Shown one piece after another: positions 22,351 through 34,400 of a DNA stretch of 64,000 bases. The notes beneath the pieces are model-generated. The model searched no databases. It had not been told where the DNA came from and was given only the letters and a program-made list of their open reading frames with translations. Within the stretch, counting starts at the first letter, position 1. Every line of letters starts with the position of its first letter. Source of the DNA: Acanthopleura granulata. Taxonomy: Eukaryota > Mollusca > Polyplacophora > Chitonida > Chitonidae. Location of the stretch: contig JABBOT010000014.1 of the NCBI GenBank assembly GCA_016165875.1, forward strand, positions 7,500,901 through 7,564,900. The letters are read 5' to 3'. The position numbers and the translations under genes were made by a program.

Positions 22351-24774
22351 GATTTTATGTATGAGATCAGAGAGAGAAAAGAAAAGCTAGATTCCACGAA
22401 CCAGCAGCTAGACAGAGCCAGTGGTCAGGATTCAGAGCTTTATTTATTAGTTTGATTGTTGCATCATGCCATGTATCAAAACTGAAGAACAGAGAACGCT
22501 CGTCAAGTGCTTGCGCCCTATATCGGAGTTTTTGTTTTTACGGTGTAACGGGTGCAAAGTCGACACGCTGCCCCTGTAGCTGTTTCGCCCGTTTGAAACG
22601 CTACAAGAGTTTGTCTTCGACAGGTTTGAAGGCCGGCAATGTGTGCATACTGTCTGGTTGTCGTTATTGGGGCCCGGGGTAAAGCTGAGAGTCAGCTGAG
22701 CGTATTTTACCGACAGGATATATAAATATATTTTTTTTGGGCACGGCCTCAGTTTAGCGATGTATCATCTGTCCCCTAAAGCAGACAGTGCGTAACGCGC
22801 GCCTGTCTATATATGTGGATATACGCCCAACCTGTTAATTACACTTACGTGTAACAGAGAAAGCCTTGCCGGTAACATATATCTATATAGGCCTGTATAT
22901 GAACGTGACCGCAACTGAAGGAAAATACATGAAAAAATACACCTGGTGGTAACTATATATAACTCATGAATTCAGCCGTATTTAAACTTATATACTCGGT
23001 AATGATCTTTCCGGACGCGAAGAGCTCGACTTCAAATCATACGCCTATATACAGCTGCCATGATTATTCATTGAACACGATTGTGTAATCGACTAACGTC
23101 AATAGATTCGATGAACGTAACAGTAACTTGAGAAGTATTTGTACACACCTTTTAACTAAAATTATAATAGGGTCTAAAAATGATTTCAAATACAGTCAAA
23201 ATCGGTATCTACACGTACATGCCCCCTATACACAAACTATGTGTAGAGTAGGCTATCCCAGCACATACAGCCTACAAGTTACACCCTAATATGACAGCCT
23301 TGCTTAGGCTATATATTCTACATATTTTATTCTAATAAAGTAAGGACAAACATAAGAAGACCTATATACGGACTGGGCTCGCTGTTTTATTAATGCGACA
23401 ATTTAACTCTTGCTATATGTCTGTAAAAAGCATTCCGTCTGCCTCAGACAATTCTACTTCATATTTTTCAAATCCATATGGGCCTACGACGGTAAATATG
23501 GAATACGGTATATTGCCCGCCATAGCTATGTGATCAGCACGGTAATATGATTCCCTTGTCAGTTCGAAGGTATTTCGCCCAAACAGTATAAGTTGTATAG
23601 TATATTGTATATAAATAAATCGTAACATATACCGGTATGTATAGGCCTACGATGTAATTCATTGGGATCAAGTCAAATATATGTACAAATGTGATAAAAT
23701 GCGTACACTTCATTATGACAAAAGCTTTCAGTACACATTCGGAAAATGTTACAGTCTGAACAATCAACTCTGGTGATATGCGTATATAGGTCTGTGTGTT
23801 AGGTAGATGTTGATGTCATCACCGTTGTACACTCAAACATATATATGTCCGGCATATTTAGCCTACAGCATAGGTTGACAGACAACGGACAGTATGCTGA
23901 CAACAAAACTTTCCACGCCACGTCCAAGCAAAGCTCTGTTAACACTCCAGATGCATAACAAAGAGAGTGTAGCGTATTTATGTATGTATGGCATCCTTGT
24001 ATACGTGTTATATAGACCCTACACTCTGGCCAGCACTCACCCGACTTGACATGCACCACAAATGTCACAAGGTGTCTTCAAACAAACTTCAGAGACAAAT
24101 ATCCAGGGACAGTTAACAGGCGTAGTTAACTGATAGACAGACAATAACTGATTATTAACGTAGAATAATCATGACAAACATACTTGTTACAGATGTCCAC
24201 AGGTTGACACAGGTAAATCTGTTCTTCTCCTCCATGATACTTCAGTGGCCCTCATCCGTGACTGATAAACGACCGCAGGCTGTAGGCCTAAGCTATGTAT
24301 AGATCTACTCTAGCCTTGGAAGACGCATCGCCGACTTAACGGAACACAGGCTGACCTATCTGAAAAAAAAAGTTTTAACTGTGTTATCCAGACTCGCGAA
24401 TCCTAGCTACTACCAAAACAATCTGTGTTCTAAATAGCGGCCATGCTTTTCAGCTCTTCGTAATGAAGCCGCAGTCTCCAGATATACATGTACACGGCCT
24501 ACTAACTTTAAAAGTAATAAGTGATTGGTAGATTATTTCCTTTTGATAAACAGCCTTGGTTTTCCCTGACTGTATGGCTTGCTATGAGTTGTGGGATCAA
24601 CATCCTATAGACCTACATCAGAACGGGCTTGTCCTGAAATGGACCTCTACATCCGGGTATCGCCAGGTCGCCTCACATTTTCTAGAAGTCAGAGAGTGGC
24701 ACGTCAGTCAGACAACGTCGAGATCAAGATGTTATTGCCTGATCAACATCACTCCGTTGGCCCATTCTCGCGAA
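22351..24774. other. Intergenic, nothing recognised
   Basis: Unique AT-rich DNA with scattered TATATA tracts; ORFs are short and unsupported. Confidence 0.4.
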
Positions 24775-24978
24775 CCTACGGTGGCCCATACATGACATTT
24801 TCCTATTTTCTCAAGCTGTATAACTTTTTCTTCCTTTTTCCACCTGGCTAAAAAGGTTATCACGTCTAGAAGGGAAAAGTTTCCAGCCGGTGAGAACGTT
24901 TTAACCCAGGCGGAAACCTAAGAAAAAGTTACAAAAGCTTAAGAATAAAGTAAAATGTCGTGTTTGGGCCACCGTAGG
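24775..24978. mobile_element. Near-palindromic MITE, 204 bp
   Basis: Perfect 14-bp outer inverted repeat CCTACGGTGGCCCA / TGGGCCACCGTAGG. Similarity of the arms continues inward for nearly the whole length (GACATTTT..., AACTTTTTCTT, CCACCTGG versus CCGCCTGG). No coding capacity; target duplication unclear. Lies about 500 bp upstream of the C10orf67-like gene. Confidence 0.75.
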
Positions 24979-25084
24979 CCTACGAAACGGCGAGATAACC
25001 AGAGACAATATATATAACTTGTAAACGTAGTAAAAAAAATCACATGATAGATGTGTCTGCTCTTTCTCACTCAATAAAAAGTCA

Positions 25085-25230
25085 GTGTATGCAAGGGAAC
25101 AGGACTGGTCGGCCCGGTGTCATTAAAATGTGACTGTGCGGGGTCTCATGTCTGGTGTCTTCGGCATGATGTTCCAGTAGCGGCAGTAGTTTGGCTTCAT
25201 GATCTCTGCCACAAGAAGACACATTTTTTT
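25085..25230 (+). repeat. SINE family B, internal fragment
   Basis: Matches the complement of 1256-1622 through AACAGGACTGGTCGGCCCGG and ATGTCTGGTGTCTTCGGCAT to CCACAAGAAGACAC. Confidence 0.8.
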
Positions 25231-25477
25231 CGCATTTTTTTTTTCAACTTATGTTCAATTTTTCTATTGCTTTATACTGAAACAATTGGTTTGATAGTAC
25301 ACATTTAGCGCAAATTAAGGACCGGTTTATTCTTTAATACGTTGTAAAACGCAAATCACATATATGAACGAGTAAGAACACGTAAATTGATTTCCAAACA
25401 TTCAAGGGAGATTACTTTTGAGAGCTTAATGCATGGTTCAACTCGCCACAAACATCTCACAGTTGTTGATAGCAACA

Positions 25478-25489
25478 AAGATGGCGGCC
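25478..25489 (+). promoter_or_regulatory. YY1-like element overlapping the start codon
   Basis: AAGATGGCGGCC matches the YY1 consensus (AAnATGGCGGC), typically found just downstream of transcription starts in TATA-less metazoan promoters. Here the ATG in it is the start codon of the C10orf67-like gene. Confidence 0.45.
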
Positions 25490-28400
25490 GTACGAAGGAA
25501 GTCGGAGGTGCAGGATTATCGTTTTGCTGAAAAAAAGCTACAAACTGGCGTCGTTGACGTATATGGCAAAATGGATAAAGCCATGGAAATGTTTAGGTAA
25601 CTACAATGAGCTGTATTAATTCTTCTTACCCAGGGACTTTGAAAATATTTGTGAATAAATGGTCCAACCTCCGTAGTCGTAGAACAACAACAGCATCAAC
25701 GCTGTACGAATCTTGCAGGTGTTCCATTTCTTCTCATCATACTTGAATGCATTAATAAAATATTTGGACATGGAATCCTGTACTTATGTCTGTTGAAAAT
25801 TTGCAAATATTTGTTGTCAAACGAAAATAGTATGTATACACACGTGCAAGATGTGGGACAGTTTAGAACAGGGCAGCAAGGTAGTTCAACAAGTCAAACG
25901 TTCCACTCGTATTCTTCAGCCATGTAAGCCGGCAGTATGACGTTTGACGGCCTAAGCCCCCAAACCAGGTGGCAGTTTCATAACATCGATAAAATGAAAA
26001 TACCTAAGTTGATATTGGCCTTTGTGTTTAAAAAGAACATCTGGCTTCAGTTTGAAATATACAGTTTTACCTGATGAACAAAATTAGTTGATCAACACCG
26101 TACTCTGTGCCAGTTAAAACTGAAACCAATAAAAAACAATGACCTGAGTGCTGAAAACCTCGGCCTTAGAAAAAAAAAATGGAATTCAGACTTAACTCGG
26201 ACATGTCCTTAGCAGTTTTTTTTACAAAGAAGTATGACTCACATTTAACATTGATTATGTAGAACCATAATTAATGAAATGAACATAAACCATCAAGATA
26301 TAGTTACTTTGTGTTGTTTTTTTTTAATTACCCCAAAGTCAAGTACGATGTTTGTATTAACTGGAAATGAAATCAATCAACACAGCATTTGGGTTTTCTC
26401 TCCGAGTGAATAGCAGTTTGAGATTTTTCAGAAAAACTGGTACTGAAATAGCGTAACAAACTAGACTTTGTCTAGCATGCTGAGCCCGATTTTTTTTGCG
26501 CATCATGTAACGTTGCTCAGCCATCCATTTGAGTCTTTTGTTGTTTTGAAAACCACATTGCTGACTTCTGGATGTTACTTTGTTATGTGCTGTCAGTGCC
26601 CTGTGTACTGTCGCAGTGTATATATGAGGATTTCATTTCCTGAAAAAAAGACCATGCACAAGAATTGGTGACATGCAAAAATATGGTCAAGCACGCTGCT
26701 TACGATGCTCTGTTTCTAAAAAACTGGGTATTTTCCTACCTGCACTTAGAACTTCGTAAACATTTCCTACCCAACAATGACATTATCAATTTGCCAATCT
26801 TGAGCTGAAGGGATCACACTTACCCAGGACTACCGTTGGTGTGTATTAAGTTTGATTTGGTTAAATTCACAAACTCCATGTAGGCTAAATTTTGAAACAG
26901 GCAACCAAAATTATGTATGTATATTTATATATATATCTAATATAAAATAAATAAATTGATTGGCCAATTGTTTCAGCCACATTCAGGTTCAGCTGACCAG
27001 TTTATCAATATACATTAAAATGAACTACATATTGAAATTTCCATATATACATGTATGGATGTATTACTATTTCAGGCCAGCCTTGGCGGACAAACACAAG
27101 GTGGGTTTTTTCAGCCAGGACAGGACATCTCAGACAGATGTCACAGAAGTCATCGATCTCAAGGAGATGACCAGAGTCCTCAAGCATGTACTTGGGGTAA
27201 GGCTTCAAGTTTGATTGGTATCATTTGCTTTTATCATTGATAAATTGTTACCTATATTTGAAAACACCTAAATGGGTCTTGGTATTAAAATTTTGTCTGC
27301 CCGTTACATATGACAAGTATGTTTTTTCTAGTTGTCCATAGCTTTCTTCACCTGTGCATGTCTTAGCTAACATCATGCTTCTTTCAAACAAATATGGAAC
27401 TGCAGATATGTTGAATTTCGGCCTGAAAATATTACTGCAGTTTCCTTCAGTAGTAGAATAAAAATTAGTCTGTTGTATGCAAATTGACCAGCCTGGGGCA
27501 GTTGGATACATTAATTTTATGACTCATGTCTATAATGCTGAATGTAAGTATTATTCAATTTTCACGAAAAAGTGTCCATGAGGATATTAAATATTCATAG
27601 CTATAAAAACACTAAATAATGTGAAACATTGTCACACAAGCAACAGTTACAAGATATTATCTCTCATGCTGAAACTTACATTTTTCCAGTTGGATGTCAT
27701 CCTGTCTTCCAAACAAAACTCAAAACATTTTTATAATAGTCTCCAGAATTAATGAAACTCAAAGATTCAGGAAAAATGAGTAATTTGGTTGTGTGCCAAA
27801 TTTTAGGTCATGTAGAGTAATCTATGACTGAGTAGGTAAATAGTGTGTGAAAACATCATTAAATTACAGTATGTACAGAGCCAGGTGCAATTGAATTTAC
27901 AAACTCTGCTTGTTTCATATTTCTCTGAGGTCTGCCATGACTTGAAATTCAATTTTATGTTCTCTCTGTGTGTCTGTCTGTTAGGATGTTGATGTCCTGA
28001 AAAGGGAGATTGTTCTGTCAAAGAGCATCATCCAAGCTGACTATGAAGCCCGGCTGAGGACTAAAGCTATAGAGTTGTAAGTGTGAACGTGTCTTGTTTC
28101 GGGACATTTGCATGAGGCCAATCTTTAAAAAGCTTTTTTGGGGTATAACCTGACCCCATGGAAAAAATAGGATCAGTTCGTAGAGACTTCTATTCTTTTA
28201 TTATTCTGACTCTTGGAAAAGATAGGTATTGTAAAGAAATTAACATGGAGAGAAAAATGATAAAAATTTTTTTTTATCAAAATACCAGTAAAAACTTTTG
28301 AGTAGGCCCTTTTTTGAAGGGTTGCTCAACTTAAGCCAAACAAACATATTTTTAAGGATGGCCTTATGTTTGTATTCTGACATACCTACTACTCATTGTG

Positions 28401-31400
28401 TTATGTTGTAAATTTCAAGAAGTATAAATTAAAAGATGATTATACGCCCCTCAAGACAGCATCATGTCAGCGTCACGTTTCCTTGATAGATCAAATGCAA
28501 ACCTTCAGCAGGTCAGGACTGACCTCATCAGCATGTATGGAAATGGCACTAACAAGCTAGAAGTAAGCTTTAAGTACATGTATCTAGTACTTGCTCATTT
28601 TCTGTGATGTGGCAGAGTGCAGGAATGGCACAAACTCAGGGATTCCTCTCCTGATCTTCATAAACAAGGAAATTTTTCAGGTTTATCTAACTTGTGGTCA
28701 GTTTGTTCTGGATTCCAAAGGCCCTCTTTGCATCATGAAAGAACATTTTTGATTCAGCCAGTGATGTTTAGCTGTCATTGTCTGCAGTACCACATGTGCT
28801 AGTGTGAGCCAGTGGTGTATAGGTGTCATTGTCTGCAGTGCCACATGTGATAGTGTGAGCCAGTGGTGTATAGCCGTCATTGTTTGCAGTACCACATGTG
28901 ATAGTATGAGCCAGTGGTGTATAGGTGTCATTGTCTGCAGTACCACTTGTGATAGTATGGGCCAGTGGTGTATAGGTGTCATTGTTTGCAGTACCACATG
29001 TGATAGTGTGAGCCAGTGGTGTATAGCTGTCATTGTCAACAGTACCACATGTGATAGTATGAGCCAGTGGTGTATAGCTGTCATTATCAACAGTACCACA
29101 TGTAATAGTATGAGCCAGTGGTATATAGCTGTCATTGTCTGCAGTACCACATGTGATAGTATGATCCAGTGGTGTATAGCTATCATTGTCTGCAGTACCA
29201 CTTGTGATAGTATGAGCCAGTGGTGTATAGGTGTCATTGTCTGCAGTACCACATGTGATAGTATGATCCAGTGGTGTATAGCTATCATTGTCTGCAGTAC
29301 CACATGTGATAGTATGAGCCAGTGGTGTATAGGTGTCATTGTCTGCAGTACCACGTGTGATAGTATGAGCCAGTGGTGTATAGGTGTCATTGTCTGCAGT
29401 ACCACGTGTGATAGTATGATCCAGTGGTGTATAGGTGTCATTCTCTGCAGTATTACTTGTGATAGTATGAGCCAGTGGTGTATAGCTGTCATTGTCTGCA
29501 GTACCACATGTAATAGTATACAACTTGAAAGCTACATTTTACATTACATTTATCTGCGCAGATAAATCAGAATCCCAATTTTACCCCGTATAAAAATCAA
29601 TGAATAAACTTGGCGGCATACTCAAAATGATTGTTCATTTGTTTTAATTTTAGCAATCTTGTATTAAATGCATGTATTGTTTGGTTGGTGCATAGTTTGA
29701 TTTCATGTCTCCTGTCATGTTCAGGTATAGCCGTGTGAACGAAAGAATGTCCCAGGTAGAGAAGTTATCAGATGAGGTAAGTAGAACGGCTCATTAGTAC
29801 GTCCATGATTGTGTATATTTTAAAGTGGTACATGTATATGTATTTATTTATTTGATTGTTGTTTAATGTCAAAGGTCTGCCAGCAGTCTGCAGATGGTTG
29901 TGGGTTTCCCCAGGGCTTTTCCTGTATAAGTGAAATATTCTTGAGTACGGCGTAAACACCAGTCATATAAATATAATAAATAAATTTAATGACAAACATG
30001 TACCCTGGGACTATTATGTACATGAATTATACAGTAGTATGTAATAGTCCCATCTGTACTTAAGAATTTTTCACTTAAATGATGGTGGTCAGGATTATGA
30101 ATGGAGTGTGTTATAAATGAGAAATCTACAAATTCCTCGGAGGCCTCCGTGGCTCAGTAGGTTAGCGCGCTAGTGCAGCGTAGTGACCAAGGAACCTGTC
30201 ACCAATAGGGTCGCTGTGAGTTCAAGTCCAGCTTGTGCTGTCTTCCTCTCTGGCTGTACGTGGGAAGATCTGCCAGCAACCTGCGGATGGTCGAGGGTTT
30301 ACCGCGGGCTCTGCCCGATTTCCTCCCATCATAATGTTGGCCGGTGTATAAGTGAAATATTCTTGAGTACGGCGTAAAATACCAATTGAAGAAAATAAAT
30401 ACATAAATACAAATTCCTTCACTTACCAAGATCTGGCTGAACTTGCTCCTTGTGTATCCTAGAAGGAAGAAAAGTGACAACAAATACTCTGTGTCTGTGA
30501 AAAACATATTTTTTGAAATCATATAATTTACAAATTAGTCTGATTTCAAACATGAGTATTAGTTGACACAGAATTTGCACTTACACTAGGGTTTGACGCA
30601 TATGTTTATCTGATGAAATCTTTCTTCTGATTACACAAAGGATATGTATTAAGTGTCCCCACTGATATTTCCTCCCACTAATAACTGGCCACATCTGTTT
30701 ATATATAATCAGCTTTAACTGTTTTGTCTTCATCATTACAGTGTGCTCTACCCTAATTCGTCATCCTTTTCACCCATGAAAAAGCAACTTTCAGTGCAAT
30801 TTATGCACATTTTTAATTTGATTTTGGGGACAAAACTACATTGGTTGGATTGGCCAGTTTCAGGGCTTCGTAAAAAAAATATAATTTTATCAGTCAACAC
30901 AGAAGAATGCCTTTGAATGTATGCTTGAATAAACACCTTGCAAACATGCAAAAAGGTTGAAAAATTACAGTATGATTTATTGAAATGTTGGTCGCAAAGC
31001 TTTTATTCACACGCTGTTCTGTTTTGCCTTTAACAGAGAATTGATTCAATCAGAAGGGCTTACAGGCAACAGCTATCAAATGCCATCCACAGGCTCCGAG
31101 CCATCTACACAGTAAGTAACACAACCACCCACAAATTCAGGGCTATCTACAAAGTAATCAATACACCAACCCACAAACTTAGGGTCATGTACACAGTAAA
31201 AATTCACCCATCCACAGACGTGAGGCCACCCACCCACAAAATCAGTGCCACCTGCACAGTAAGTAACACACCCACCCAAATAATCAGGGCCATCTACACA
31301 GTAAGCAACACACCCACCCACAGACTCAAGGCCATTTAGACTGTAATGTGACATAGATACCCACCCACAGACTCAAGGCCATGTAGACTGTAATGTGACA

Positions 31401-34400
31401 TAGATACCCACCCACAGACTCAAGGCCATGTAGACTGTAATGTGACATAGATACCCACCCACAGATTCAAGGCCATGTAGACTGTAATGTGACATAGATA
31501 CCCACCCACAGACTCAAGGCCATGTAGACTGTAATGTGACATAGATGCCCACCCACAGACTTTATGTACATGTATGGCAACTGATACATTTACTTGTGCT
31601 ATGAATTGCATGCTGCATGTATAAAGTCACATGCCACAGAATCACATGCTTGGAAATGAGATTCTGTAAAATCCTGTCATGGAATAATATTTTATGATAT
31701 CATATACTATAAAAAAAGATTTACAGTGAAGTTATGAAAGTTTCTTTTTGCTATCAGGCAGATACCAACTGAATGTTTAATGTTGTAGTTACATGCTTTT
31801 TTTATTTTGTAACAGGCGGAGATGGAAAAGAAGATCGAAGAGTTAAAGCGTGAAAAACTTGGTGATGCTGCGAGCCTTCTGGACAAGTACAATGAGCTGT
31901 ATCAGACTAACGAGCGAAATAAATCAGTCATTGATATGCTACGTATTCAGCTGAATGAGGCCATGAGCAGGCCAGCACCTATTCCAGAGGTCTGTCATCT
32001 CGGATAAAACTTTAGTGTACTATAATGACTGTTGTTGCTATTGGCCAAAAAGTGGTTTTATTATGTCCAAATTCACCGTGTTTGCATTGGGCTGTGATGA
32101 TAGGTGAGAAAGGAGGTGCCTGTGTACAGCCCACAGGTTGATGGGGATAATAGAGCACCTTAGTGGTGTTTTCATACCTGACAGTGTGTCTGTGATGATG
32201 GGTGAGAAAGGCGGTGCCTGTGTACAGCTTGCAGGTTGATGATGATAATAGTGCACCTTAGTGGTGTTTTCATACCTGACATTGTGTTTGTGTTGATAGG
32301 TGAGAAAGGAGGTGCCTGTGTACAGCCCACAGGTTGATGATGATAATAGTGCACCTTAGTGGTGTTTTCATACCTGACATTGTGTTTGTGTTGATAGGTG
32401 AGAAAGGAGGTGCCTGTGTACAGTCCATAGGTTGATGATGGTAATAGTGCACCTTAGTGGTGTTTTCATACCTGACATTGTGTTTGTGATAATAGGTGAG
32501 AAAGGAGGTGCCTGCACACAGCTTGCAGGTTGATGATGATAATAGTGCATCTTAGTGGTGTTTTCATACCTGACAGTGTGTCTGTGATGATAGGTGAGAA
32601 AGGAGGTGCCTGTGTACAGTCCATAGGTTGATGATGATAATAGTGCACCTTAGTGGTGTTTTCATACCTGACATTGTGTTTGTGATGATAGGTGAGAAAG
32701 GAGGTGCCTGCATACATCTTGCAGGTTGATTATTATAATAGTGCACCTTAGTGGTGTTTTCATACCTGACATTGTGTTTGTGTTGATAGGTGAGAAAGGA
32801 GGTGCCTGTGTATAGTCCATAGGTTGATAATGATAATAGTGCACCTTAGTGGTGTTTTCATATCTGACATTGTGTTTGTGATAATAGGTGAGAAAGGAGG
32901 TGCCTGCATACAGCTTGCAGGTTGATGATGATAATAGTGCATCTTAGTGGTGTTTTCATACCTGACAGTGTGTCTGTGATGATAGGTGAGAAAGGAAGTG
33001 CCTGTGTACAGTCCATAGGTTGATGATGATAATAGTGCACCTTAGTGGTGTTTTCATACCTGACATTGTGTTTGTGATAATAGGTGAGAAAGGAGGTGCC
33101 TGCATACAGCTTGCAGGTTGATGATGATAATAGTGCATCTTAGTGGTGTTTTCGTACCTGACAGTGTGTCTGTGATGATAGGTGAGAAAGGAGGTGCCTG
33201 TGTACAGCTTGCAGGTTGATGATGATAATAGTGCACCTTAGTGGTGTTTTCATATCTGACATTGTGTTTGTGTTGATAGGTGAGAAAGGACGTGCCTGTG
33301 TACAGCTTGCAGGTTGATGATGATAATAGTGCACCTTAGTGGTGTTTTCATACCTGACAGTGTGTCTGTGATGATAGGTGAGAAAGGAGGTGCCTGCATA
33401 CATCTTGCAGGTTGATGATGATAATATCGCACCTTAGTGGTGTTTTCATATCTGACAGTGTGTCTGTGATGATAGGTGAGAAAGGAGGTGCCTGTGTACA
33501 GCCCACAGGTTGATGATGATAATAGTGCACCTTAGTGGTGTTTTCATACCTGACAGTGTGTTTGTTTGTGTTGATAGGTGAAGAAGGAGGTGCCAGTGTA
33601 CAAACCACAGTTTGATGAGGAGAAAGAAGAGGAGATGGATAATTTACGTGATGAATTGCAAGAGCTGGAGAACAGAATGGAGCGAATGATGGAGGAGCTG
33701 GATGTAAAGGATGAGGAGGCTTCTGAACTCAGTGAGAACTAAGACGAATGATACATGTGTTCCTGCATGTAACAATACAGCAATGTAACAATAACATACA
33801 TGTACCTGCAGAACACTGTGACATTGTGCTGTCTTGCAACAATGTAACAATAACATACATGTACCCGCAGAACACTGTGACATTGTGCTGTCTTGCAACA
33901 GTGTAACAATAACATACATGTACCTGCAGAACACTGTGACATTGTGCAATCTTGCAACAATGAAACAGTAACATACATGTACCTGCAGAATGCTGTGACA
34001 TTGTGCTGTCTTGCAACAGTGTAACAATAACATACATGTACCTGCAGAACACTGTGACATTGTGCAATCTTGCAACAATGAAACAGTAACATACATGTAC
34101 CTGCAGAATGCTGTAACATTGTGCTATCTTGAACATGACAATGATAATCCTGTAGTTTTAGTTCTCCTTGAACACCTCATCTAGTCACAGTTTACTGACA
34201 CCAGACATGACATCCAACCAGGTCAGTGTGCTGACTACACAGGACACCTCAACCAGTCACCTTGTACTGACAGACAGATATGACAGCCCATCCATTTTCA
34301 CTTTACTGATACAAGACATGACACCATTTGCATGACTACCAAATCACAGTATACCAACACCATGCATGACACCCCAACTGGTAACAGTATACTCACACTA

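Noticed and set aside
28698..29565. 250-270-codon ORFs on both strands
   Set aside because: Produced by a 51-bp (17-codon) tandem repeat in intron 3; no non-repetitive coding sequence.
29725..29740. 51-bp array seeded from exon 4
   Set aside because: Only about 10 bases (GTATAGCCGT) shared with a single unit; unlike exons 5 and 7 this can be chance.
32052..33577. CRISPR-like or coding tandem repeat
   Set aside because: Units are contiguous without unique spacers, in a eukaryotic intron, and match exon 7; the short minus-strand ORFs every 98 bp are shadows.
33644..34136. Minus-strand ORFs of 126-150 codons
   Set aside because: Span exon 7 antisense plus a 59-bp tandem array; repetitive CYC/VHVCY peptides only.
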